DNA from: Cryptosporidium bovis
Lineage: Eukaryota; Apicomplexa; Conoidasida; Eucoccidiorida; Cryptosporidiidae
DNA: 64,000 bases
Assembly (NCBI GenBank): GCA_009768925.2
Contig: VHIT02000011.1
Location: forward strand, 389,253-453,252
Direction of reading: 5' to 3'
Position numbers and translations under genes: made by a program
The notes under the pieces: model-generated
What the model was told of the DNA's origin: nothing
The model's database searches: none
The model's input: only the letters and a program-made list of their open reading frames with translations
Part shown: piece by piece, positions 28,655-36,601 of the stretch
How positions within the stretch are numbered: the first letter of the stretch is position 1
Layout of the letters: every line of letters begins with the position of its first letter

Positions 28655-29578
28655 CTACAACAGAAATGGGATTATTGCCTTTCTTTCCTTTGGATAAAAA
28701 CTGAATTCTTTGTGATAGTTTCTATGCTTTTTTAAAGCCCATTGGGTCATTTGCGCAAATGCAACAAACGTATAAAACCAACATGTTATACAATTAGCAA
28801 TAAAACTGAAAGAAATCCAAGCAAGAGTTTCCCAGAAATAATTGGCACACGATATGTAGTCAAATCCTGAGCCATATGGAATACCTCTTTTTTTTGTCCC
28901 ACGATCCCTGAGTTTTCTCAATACAAGATGAGAATTAAAGTTTAAAAATTCAAATACACACATTAAAAACGCAATGAAATATAGAGTCAAATTTGGAAAC
29001 GGTGGTGGGGTATACCTCGGATGAAACAAGTAATATCCAACTGTTACACCAAAAATAAACCAATAGTGTAAGCAATTGATGGGAAGTCTGATTATTGGCA
29101 TAGTTGCATTTGAAAATCTATGGACGAAACAAGTTTCAATCTCTCTTTTAATATAATGGGAAACTGCAAGTCCAAATGAAAGTTTTTGGGAAAGACTTTT
29201 TGGTGGGGCTTGTTCACCATAAACAATTGCTGGAAAGAAATAAAAAATCGGAAGAATTAAAATAGGCCCTAAATATTCTATGAAAAAAACCAATCTCCAA
29301 GATATTTGAACCCCTAAATCCTTGAAATATAGGGTGGTTCCATCTTCTATTCCATACGAAGAAAGCCTACCATCTTTAAGTACTTCTCCATTTGGGCTTC
29401 CCACATTAAACCACTGTCTTTCTGGATAGTAGTGAAACTCCTTGTAAAACTGAGACTTTAAATCAGAAGCAGTTGCACTATTATTAATATTAAGCACCGC
29501 CAGATGTTTTCCACTCCTCTTTTTCACGTATATACGTATTATTTGATCATTCTGAGATTCAGAAATTGATGATTCCAT
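28655..29578 (-). CDS. TECR: Very-long-chain trans-2,3-enoyl-CoA reductase
   Basis: This 307-residue protein has the two-part TECR (GPSN2/Tsc13) architecture. An N-terminal ubiquitin-like domain spans about residues 10-90 (IRIYVKKRSGKHLAVLNI, FNVGSPNGEVLKDGRLSSYG). A multi-span steroid-5-alpha-reductase-type domain follows. The conserved block GSGFDYISCANYFWETLAWI matches the catalytic region (family GFGLFDYVSCPNYTYE). The C-terminus FSFYPKERKAIIPFLL is nearly identical in form to other family members. The enzyme carries out the last, NADPH-dependent reduction of the ER fatty-acid elongation cycle. It fits the lipid-metabolism genes in this window (PGS1, DGAT1, DDHD lipase), though no co-expression can be read here. 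Confidence 0.93.
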   Translation of the reverse strand: MESSISESQNDQIIRIYVKKRSGKHLAVLNINNSATASDLKSQFYKEFHYYPERQWFNVGSPNGEVLKDGRLSSYGIEDGTTLYFKDLGVQISWRLVFFIEYLGPILILPIFYFFPAIVYGEQAPPKSLSQKLSFGLAVSHYIKREIETCFVHRFSNATMPIIRLPINCLHYWFIFGVTVGYYLFHPRYTPPPFPNLTLYFIAFLMCVFEFLNFNSHLVLRKLRDRGTKKRGIPYGSGFDYISCANYFWETLAWISFSFIANCITCWFYTFVAFAQMTQWALKKHRNYHKEFSFYPKERKAIIPFLL

Positions 29579-29887
29579 GAGATAATATTTAAGTTACCAA
29601 GTTTAAAAAAGGCAAATAATAGAGAATTATAAAGTGTTATAAATGACCAATCTACTTTATTATCCTCCCTCTTGGCAAGTCGATTATATTATGGCTCAAT
29701 AAATATCAGCGCCAATATTTTACTTTAATGTTTAAAAATGTGTGGTGTATTTTTTGTCTTTATGAGTACCCAAATAAATATGCGCCTAGTAATTAAATAT
29801 ATAATGACTTATTTTTATTTATTTGCCCCTTTATATAGATGAAGGTGAACAGAGGTACATTCTACATTTGTTGTTCGATATACTTGT
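29579..29887. other. Divergent spacer between enoyl-CoA reductase and Tpt1 genes
   Basis: This 309-bp spacer is AT-rich. It has an E2F-like element (next feature) and a second GCGCC near 29785. No ORF or RNA gene is seen. Confidence 0.6.
29709..29716. promoter_or_regulatory. E2F-like motif GCGCCAAT
   Basis: The element reads ATTGGCGC on the other strand. It lies about 130 bp upstream of the enoyl-CoA reductase ATG and 170 bp upstream of the Tpt1 ATG, in a divergent spacer. Confidence 0.4.
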
Positions 29888-30661
29888 ATGGGCAAGTCTA
29901 AAGTCAAGAACTCTAAAAGATTATCATGGATACTTAGACACGGCGATCCCGAGATAACTGGATTAAGAATCAGGACTGACGGATTTGCCCCAGTTGAGGA
30001 TGTTCTAAAAAAGCTTGACAATGTGTCCCTTCAGGAACTAATTAATATTGTCGATTGTGACAAGAAAGGTAGATTTAAACTAGTTATTGAGGACGGGGAA
30101 TTACTCATTAGAGCGAATCAGGGGCATTCCTTTTCTTTCATTGACGACGCAAAATTGCTCTCAAAAATTTATTTAAAATCTCTAAAGGAAATGAATGAAA
30201 AGATTGCTATACATGGTACAAAATTAACCCAATGGGAAAATATTAAGAACATGGGTTTAAGCAAGATGGATAGGACACATATACACTTCATCCCCGCATC
30301 AAATTTTAAAATGATAAATAAGTATCGAAGGCCCAACAACATAGAATTAAATATGACATTAGACCAGGTAATTAGTAAGCTATGTGACTATAAATGTAAG
30401 TCAGGTATTAGACCATCAAGTAATGTTGTTATTTTCATTGATGTCACAAACCCTAGTTTCACAAAAAATGGCATTGAGTTTTTTATATCTTCAAATGGTG
30501 TAATACTTTCGCGTGGGAATGACCAAGGAATTATTGATCCTAGTATGTTCCTTCTTTGCATTGACATAGAGCATGGTATTGAACTTATAAACAACGTTTC
30601 GGACGCGCACAAGACTGAATTAGTAAAGTTAATTATTGGTTCCATAATTATTCCCGCTTGA
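29888..30661 (+). CDS. TPT1: tRNA 2'-phosphotransferase Tpt1/KptA
   Basis: The 257-residue protein has the Tpt1/KptA signature. LSWILRHG at residues 12-19 carries the first catalytic Arg-His pair. RANQGHS near 80 supplies the second Arg, with HGT near 107, RTHIHF near 130 and a final conserved Arg in RPSSNVVIFIDV. The enzyme removes the 2'-phosphate left at the tRNA splice junction by Trl1-type ligation, using NAD+ and releasing ADP-ribose 1'',2''-cyclic phosphate. The lengths of its two lobes are normal, and a single exon is sufficient. The next gene starts 25 bp after the stop on the same strand, which is very tight for separate eukaryotic transcripts, so their UTRs must overlap. Confidence 0.94.
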   Translation: MGKSKVKNSKRLSWILRHGDPEITGLRIRTDGFAPVEDVLKKLDNVSLQELINIVDCDKKGRFKLVIEDGELLIRANQGHSFSFIDDAKLLSKIYLKSLKEMNEKIAIHGTKLTQWENIKNMGLSKMDRTHIHFIPASNFKMINKYRRPNNIELNMTLDQVISKLCDYKCKSGIRPSSNVVIFIDVTNPSFTKNGIEFFISSNGVILSRGNDQGIIDPSMFLLCIDIEHGIELINNVSDAHKTELVKLIIGSIIIPA

Positions 30662-30686
30662 CTGTCCTCGAATTCTTTCTCTTTGC

Positions 30687-32426
30687 ATGCCAAATGTCAC
30701 CCAAAATTTATTGTATTCAGTAAAAAAGGACAATATGCAAGCAAACCAAATTGTAGAGCTGAGAGCCTTGCTTTCTCTAAGGAGGGTTTATGAAGAAGGT
30801 ACAATTTTGAGGATCAATTCTGGTGTTCCAAAATATATTTGTTTACTATCTAAATTGAAGGGGTACAATAGTCCGTATTTTTTCGAGGATGAATTGGAGT
30901 GTTGGGAAGGAAGAGAGTGTGTTATAGCTGGTGAATTTAATTTCACTGCTGAAAAAGGAATCGATGTATCAAGTGAAAGTATTCGCCTGATTCCCGGAGA
31001 CAACCCTTTTATTGTCTTCTTATCGATTTCAAACAATGATTTAAAAAGTGTCGGTTGTGAATTGCTAAAAAGGCAGTCCAATATGATAGAAATATTAAAT
31101 CATTTTTTTTTAGAAAAACTTCAGGACTCCAGCTCTTCAAGACGCAACATTATTGATTTAGAGTTTTCAAATCCCCTGAACTCGGATAAAGAAATCTATT
31201 GGAAACCAATCAAGGTCTTATGGTTTTCTAAATGCGTCATTATAGGAAAAAATGGTGCCTATTCTGCTCTTGGAATTGAGATGCCTCTAAAAAGAACTCT
31301 TACTTCAGTATTAATTTCATATTCCTGCTACAAAGACTTTAAACTAATCACAGAGGCAGAACTACCTCAATTGATTATTTTATTGACTTTAATAATTCAG
31401 TTAGTTTCAATTATTAGAAAGATATTTAACTCAAGTTTCTACCTTCCAATTTTCTTCTCAACAGATTGCATTTTATTTGATATTGTAAAATCACCTGAAA
31501 CGGGAGCTATTTGTTTTGAGAACCCAATGATGATTGATATCGGCGAGAAGACTCAATTAGATACAATCGAGTACTCGACTTCAAAGGTCCAGGATTGTAA
31601 ACTACTTCCAATTCAGAAAAACATTTCCTTAAATAAATACTTAACTCCGGAAATAGCTATCTCTTATTTTACTAATAGTTTGATGAGGCTTACAGAAAAA
31701 AATAATTCTGAATCAAAAAAACAGTATACAATTTACGATGGTTTCAGTATTAACACTTTGAAAGATGTTTTGTCAGTGAGAATCAAAAACAAGTGGAAAC
31801 CTATGATTTTTTCAGGTGATATTAAAGTTAAAAGCGAATTTTTAAATGACGTGTTATTTGAAACAGACATTGTTGAAATGATACTAAATAAAGATGCGGA
31901 CTTCATTGTCAATATAGGAGCTCCTTCTGTTGTGTTCTCAATTGGTTTACTTGTTTCTGAAGTAATTGGGGGTAAGGATTTGTTGTTTGCTTGTGGAGGT
32001 GATAAGTTACACTTTGTTGACAATTTGTGTGAATGGAATTCATGTGGAGATGTCATGCCAATTTTTGGGAGAGTCAAGGAAGAAAATGTAATGAACACCT
32101 TAACAGGGAGAAGAAACTATTCCGTATTAGACATTTTGCCCGACAACGTACAATTCCTTCCTTCCACCATCCAATCCAACCAATTATTAAGCAAAATCCA
32201 CAAATTGATATGGGCGTGTTTAAATTTTGTTCCTTCTCAAAGACTGTCTCTAGGGCAGCTTGAAAACGAATTAATCATAATAAAAAGCGAATTATTTAGT
32301 ATTTATCATAGATGTGATTTGAAAGAAAGCGAAAACCAAGTCAATCGTACTAAATTTGAAAAGATAAAAGCAAAAATCATTGGCATGATAAAAAAATTCA
32401 GGCACTCCAAAAGAAGACTATGCTAG
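30687..32426 (+). CDS. Divergent kinase-fold protein, probable pseudokinase
   Basis: This 579-residue protein has no signal peptide or membrane anchor. Its second half reads like a degenerate kinase C-lobe. FFSTDCILFD (about 256-265) stands where HxDxxxxN would be, MIDIGEK (about 282-288) where DFG would be, and YLTPEIAI (about 318-325) where the APE motif would be. VFSIGLLVSEVIGGKDLL resembles helix F/G, and LIWACLNFVPSQRLSLGQLE resembles the last helices with their conserved Arg. The catalytic Asp of HRD and the DFG Phe are missing, so catalysis is unlikely. The N-lobe is not recognisable: no glycine loop, and no clear VAIK lysine. The similarity is at pattern level only; a structure prediction would decide. 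It begins 25 bp after the Tpt1 stop. Confidence 0.6.
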   Translation: MPNVTQNLLYSVKKDNMQANQIVELRALLSLRRVYEEGTILRINSGVPKYICLLSKLKGYNSPYFFEDELECWEGRECVIAGEFNFTAEKGIDVSSESIRLIPGDNPFIVFLSISNNDLKSVGCELLKRQSNMIEILNHFFLEKLQDSSSSRRNIIDLEFSNPLNSDKEIYWKPIKVLWFSKCVIIGKNGAYSALGIEMPLKRTLTSVLISYSCYKDFKLITEAELPQLIILLTLIIQLVSIIRKIFNSSFYLPIFFSTDCILFDIVKSPETGAICFENPMMIDIGEKTQLDTIEYSTSKVQDCKLLPIQKNISLNKYLTPEIAISYFTNSLMRLTEKNNSESKKQYTIYDGFSINTLKDVLSVRIKNKWKPMIFSGDIKVKSEFLNDVLFETDIVEMILNKDADFIVNIGAPSVVFSIGLLVSEVIGGKDLLFACGGDKLHFVDNLCEWNSCGDVMPIFGRVKEENVMNTLTGRRNYSVLDILPDNVQFLPSTIQSNQLLSKIHKLIWACLNFVPSQRLSLGQLENELIIIKSELFSIYHRCDLKESENQVNRTKFEKIKAKIIGMIKKFRHSKRRLC

Positions 32427-32810
32427 TTTGATTTATGTGTGTTAGCTTTTATTATCCCTAATTTGAAAGTTGCTCTTTTTGAGATCCTTTCAATGAAAAA
32501 AAATTATATGGCCTTCCTATGTGTTTAATTTGATAATAAACATTGAGAAATGCCATTGGCTTTAGTCTAAGAATTTGAGTAGTTTAGTAGATCATCGTTA
32601 ATTTTACTTGGGCAGAATTTTACCTGTTGTTTAAAATTGTGAGTACCATTGGCGCCTAGTCTGACTCGACGCTAGTAATGCAACATTGCATTTAAATGTG
32701 GGAATTTATTTATATTTGTTGCGGTGTCTAGCAAGACAAAAAGGCAAACTAAAATAAACGAGTTTTAAACTCTACAAACTGAATAGTGTATTATTTTATA
32801 TCTGAAAAAG
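32427..32810. other. Spacer upstream of the 739-residue gene
   Basis: This 384-bp AT-rich stretch lies between two plus-strand genes. It has one E2F-like site at 32648-32656. No ORF or RNA signature is seen. Confidence 0.6.
32648..32656. promoter_or_regulatory. E2F-like motif ATTGGCGCC
   Basis: The GC-rich element sits 155 bp upstream of the next ATG. It is part of the recurrent set and almost identical to the site at 2599-2607. Confidence 0.45.
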
Positions 32811-35030
32811 ATGCCCGGTGTTTATGAGAAACAATGCAGGGGTCCTAGGTTTGATTACATGGTATCCACTGTGGAAAAATGTAGGAGCGAAATAAACAGA
32901 AAGAATTACGCGAATTCATATGAATTAATGAGTGAAATTCTGCTCTCGCTTTGCAACGACTACGAATTGGTCGAAGAATTTTTCTATAGTGGTGCATTTC
33001 AATGTTGTTGCGAACTTTTGTCTATTAAGGGGCTTAATGAAATGAACTCAGGAGCAAATAATTCCTTAATTGACCAAGAAATGGAAGTACCAAGACTAAT
33101 AATTGAGCAATTTTCATTACTTTCAACATTTACTGTACAGTCTTTTGATGAAGAAATTGGGGAAATATCGTTACTGGTATATTTTCTCACAGAAAGGCAC
33201 AGATACTACGTTGATGTAAATTGGAAATCCTACGAACTAGAATATGTTAGTGCATTCCTTCAATCACATTTTAGATTCCTCTATTGTGCAATAAAATCAT
33301 TCAATAAATATCAAAACAATGAAGGACCATCACTATTATTAATGACTCTAAAAAATATAGAAGTTGTAATAAGAAGCTTTCCCGGGCATAGAGTGGTACC
33401 TAATATGGTTAAAGTACTGGCTGATAATTCAACATGGGGGACAATAAATTTGCTGTCAGAAATGATTGGTTCGAATATTATAGAAATTATTTCGGAAGAA
33501 AAAGGAGATAATGATTCACAGATCATTCAATTTAGAGAATGTGCAATTGTGTTAATACAAATAATAGCACACTTACCCATAATTGGTGCAAATACAGGCC
33601 TGAATAAATATCTAATCCCTTCTTTAACGCAAATAGGTCTACAAAAATTATTATTATCTCAAAATAGTGGGGACGTTTATATCCGTTGTTCTTGTAAATA
33701 CTGCGAAAATTGTAGAAAAATTCAAAAAATATGTATAAAGAAAGATGAGTTTACTATTCAAGAAACCATTCCATTATTCAAAAGTTTGTTTGAATCATTT
33801 ATGAAAAACGATGCTCTGGGAATAATAATTAATCTCCTTTTGTCCTTGCAAAAAACAGAAAACTACTCCCCATTGAATGAGGATGATATTAGCAAAATAA
33901 TTGGTTATAAAAAAACATATTCTATAATGCTTCAATACATAATCAAGATTTTAGATTCGGATAATTTATCCAAAGTTTTGATTAGTCTCATGAAAATATT
34001 CCCAAAATACACAAAATATAAAAGCTCAAATGCAAAAAACTTTTCGGAATTCATTAACATGAGTTTCATTAAACTGAAAATCTCAAGAAATGTAAATGAC
34101 GAGAAAAGTTCTCGGAATAAATTATCAGGAGAATATGGAGAAATATTCGAAATAATTTCTTTGTCAGAGAATGCGAAATTAATTACTAACTGTATTACTT
34201 CAATTGTCTTACACAAATTCGATTACCCAGTTAACGACAATCCAAATTTATTCCAAATTTTTGAAATAATATGCCCAACATTTGAACTAATAGTAAAGAA
34301 ATTAATAGTTGAATGGGAAAAGAAGCTTGAATTGGCAAGGAATTTAGCATTTTCATTTGAACAGATGAATGAAATACTTTTGGAGAGTAACACTTTTCTT
34401 ATATTACTGATACCTATCTACATAAAATATTTGGTTAACAAAGAAAGTTCTAATGAAAACAAAACTAAAAACTCATTTAATTTCATTGGGAAAAAAATGT
34501 CCGGAATATTAAACTCATTCACAGAACTGTTCCAAACTTTTTGTCAAATGGCCATTACAGAGTCTGTTAAAAATGTATCAGATGGGAAAATTGTACAAAT
34601 TAATGATTCAATAGATATGGACAGCAAAGACAGTATATACAATATTGGTTCGGCTATAATCTCATGTCTAGCAATAATTTCAGATGTCTCAACATACAAT
34701 TGGACATGTGTTTCACGTAGAAGGTATATCCCATCTCCACAGTTTGAAATATGTGGTTGGATTGCATCAAGTCAATACAAATTTATGGACTGTTGGAAAA
34801 AAATTTTTTTGTCTGACAGGTGTATTTGCATAAAAGAGTTATCCCAAATTATTACGTTGATATCAGAAAGAAGTTCAGGACTTAATTCGAAAAAGAACAT
34901 TATAGGGAGTAATTTTTATTTGAACAAGGAATTTTTGGATCAGTGTGAAACATACTTTGAGGAAACTGATGATGAGATAAACGTGGATTCTGATGAAGTT
35001 GAAAGTAATACTCTAAATAAAGTAGATTAG
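32811..35030 (+). CDS. Unknown 739-residue protein, helical repeat type
   Basis: The protein starts at the ATG at 32811 with no signal peptide. It is isoleucine/leucine/serine-rich with many amphipathic helices, and it could be an armadillo- or HEAT-like solenoid. A short cysteine cluster near residues 290-305 (CSCKYCENCRKIQKIC) could bind a metal ion. An acidic C-terminus (about 710-735) is rich in Asp and Glu. The sequence EVPRLIIEQFSLLSTFTVQ and LKNIEVVIRSFPGHRVVPNMVKVLAD look like conserved helices, but I do not recognise the family. It is not clearly related to the neighbouring pseudokinase-like gene. Confidence 0.6.
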   Translation: MPGVYEKQCRGPRFDYMVSTVEKCRSEINRKNYANSYELMSEILLSLCNDYELVEEFFYSGAFQCCCELLSIKGLNEMNSGANNSLIDQEMEVPRLIIEQFSLLSTFTVQSFDEEIGEISLLVYFLTERHRYYVDVNWKSYELEYVSAFLQSHFRFLYCAIKSFNKYQNNEGPSLLLMTLKNIEVVIRSFPGHRVVPNMVKVLADNSTWGTINLLSEMIGSNIIEIISEEKGDNDSQIIQFRECAIVLIQIIAHLPIIGANTGLNKYLIPSLTQIGLQKLLLSQNSGDVYIRCSCKYCENCRKIQKICIKKDEFTIQETIPLFKSLFESFMKNDALGIIINLLLSLQKTENYSPLNEDDISKIIGYKKTYSIMLQYIIKILDSDNLSKVLISLMKIFPKYTKYKSSNAKNFSEFINMSFIKLKISRNVNDEKSSRNKLSGEYGEIFEIISLSENAKLITNCITSIVLHKFDYPVNDNPNLFQIFEIICPTFELIVKKLIVEWEKKLELARNLAFSFEQMNEILLESNTFLILLIPIYIKYLVNKESSNENKTKNSFNFIGKKMSGILNSFTELFQTFCQMAITESVKNVSDGKIVQINDSIDMDSKDSIYNIGSAIISCLAIISDVSTYNWTCVSRRRYIPSPQFEICGWIASSQYKFMDCWKKIFLSDRCICIKELSQIITLISERSSGLNSKKNIIGSNFYLNKEFLDQCETYFEETDDEINVDSDEVESNTLNKVD

Positions 35031-35365
35031 TAAAATTTATTAGAATAGTAAACTATATTTCAACATTTTCAATAGTGCTTTACTATCGAAGTGTTAATTT
35101 TTATTAAAAATGAAAATTAAGAAGAGATTAAATAATCCACTACTTTTGAAAGTAATTATTTTCTGCGCTCCCAAACGCGTGAAATGGAGGGGATAACATA
35201 ATTTGAGAAATACATGTATTTTTATTCCGCAATATATTTTTTGGAGTTTGTGTTTAGATGTTTATCTTCATGAATATTAATAACTTTGATGAACTCAAAT
35301 AATACTGCTGCATTTCTTTCTATATATATGAACCTTGGGTATGAAAGTATACATTTATTCTAAAC
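35031..35365. other. Spacer upstream of the EH-domain gene
   Basis: This 335-bp AT-rich gap lies between two plus-strand genes. TGCGCTCCC near 35165 is followed by ACGCGTG, but neither is a clear match to the recurrent motif. No ORF or RNA gene is seen. Confidence 0.6.
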
Positions 35366-36601
35366 ATGAAAAATAGCAAAGTATTTTTTACTGAAGAAGA
35401 AATAAATTGCTATAAAACATGGTATTCCATTGTTCATAACTATGATGAAAGCTTTATTGGAGAAGAGGTTTTTAATAATAACAATGATATTCCTAAGTTA
35501 GGCGTGAAAACTGCACTGTTCTTGAGAACTTCGGGACTTCCAAACCAAGTTCTTCACGAAATATGGAGATTAGTAGATTCAGAAAATGAAGGTTTACTAT
35601 CATTTTATAACTTTGGGAAAGCCTGTAGATTGGTTTCCTTTTATCAAAACGAAGGTGTTTTTCCTGCTCAGGACTTAGTTACTAAAATTCCAAAAAAATT
35701 GGCATATTTTAATATTGGACTTTTCCTCGGGAAATTGAACAAAAACACGCAAATTAATTTAAGAAATATAATAGAGTCTTATTTTTCTGATGAATTATTT
35801 GTTTCAAGAGCAATAAAAACATTTAAACAACTTGATGTTGGTAATAAAGACCTCGTTGATGGGTCAGAAATTTTTAATTTATTTATCAACTCTAATATTC
35901 CAAGAGAAAAGTTGAGAGAAATATGGGACTATTCTGATATTGACAATGACGGCAAATTGTCAACGACAGAATTTATTGTTTTTAATACGCTTATAGAAGT
36001 AAGCAAAAGATACGACATAAACATTAATGATAGCATCTCCGTAGAAAGTATAATTCTACTCCTTAACAATGTTTTGAGGTCTTACTACAATAAAACGAGA
36101 GATGATAAATCAGAAAGTCTTCATGAATGGAGACTTCACAGGAATAATGAAAAAGCCGAATTAAAACACAATTATGATTTAGATATAGATTTACATGAAA
36201 GTGAGGTTTCTGACTTAATGAAGATAAAAGAGATAGTTTTAAGTTTAAAACAAATCGACTGTGAACTCATTCAGAGATTGGAAAAAAAAAAACTAAAGTT
36301 AGCGACAGAACACAAGAATCTCCTGCTCGAAATAAATAAAATCTACAACAAATACATTAATAATCGAACGTTAATAGACCACCTCTATGAGGATATAAAA
36401 TTCTTTAAAGAAGCAAATTTCATTATTTCAAATTCCGATGTGCAAGAAAGGATGGAACCCTGTTTAAATATCGTTAAAAAATCAAAAAATGGAGAAATAA
36501 GAGAATATAAGGCACTTGAGAGTCCACTAAATAGTTTCCCGAAGGTAGATTGTAAAAACTGGGTAAAATTCCCTTCGAAAACAAAGAATTTTAATTCATA
36601 G
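35366..36601 (+). CDS. Eps15-homology (EH) domain protein, endocytic adaptor type
   Basis: The 411-residue protein has two EH-like domains. The first (about 10-95) has SGLPNQVLHEIWRLVDSENEG and a degenerate Ca2+ loop. The second (about 130-215) has IKTFKQLD, SNIPREKLREIWDYSDIDNDGKLSTTEF with a canonical EF-hand loop DIDNDGKLSTTE. A coiled-coil region with KIKEIVLSLKQIDCELIQ and EKKKLKLATEHKN follows (about 285-360). The layout is that of End3 and the N-terminal part of Eps15/Pan1 proteins, which bind NPF-containing partners at clathrin-type endocytic sites. In apicomplexans Eps15-like proteins act at the micropore/cytostome, which makes that location plausible here. Its stop codon overlaps the convergent MCM4 coding sequence by 6 bp. 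Confidence 0.85.
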   Translation: MKNSKVFFTEEEINCYKTWYSIVHNYDESFIGEEVFNNNNDIPKLGVKTALFLRTSGLPNQVLHEIWRLVDSENEGLLSFYNFGKACRLVSFYQNEGVFPAQDLVTKIPKKLAYFNIGLFLGKLNKNTQINLRNIIESYFSDELFVSRAIKTFKQLDVGNKDLVDGSEIFNLFINSNIPREKLREIWDYSDIDNDGKLSTTEFIVFNTLIEVSKRYDININDSISVESIILLLNNVLRSYYNKTRDDKSESLHEWRLHRNNEKAELKHNYDLDIDLHESEVSDLMKIKEIVLSLKQIDCELIQRLEKKKLKLATEHKNLLLEINKIYNKYINNRTLIDHLYEDIKFFKEANFIISNSDVQERMEPCLNIVKKSKNGEIREYKALESPLNSFPKVDCKNWVKFPSKTKNFNS

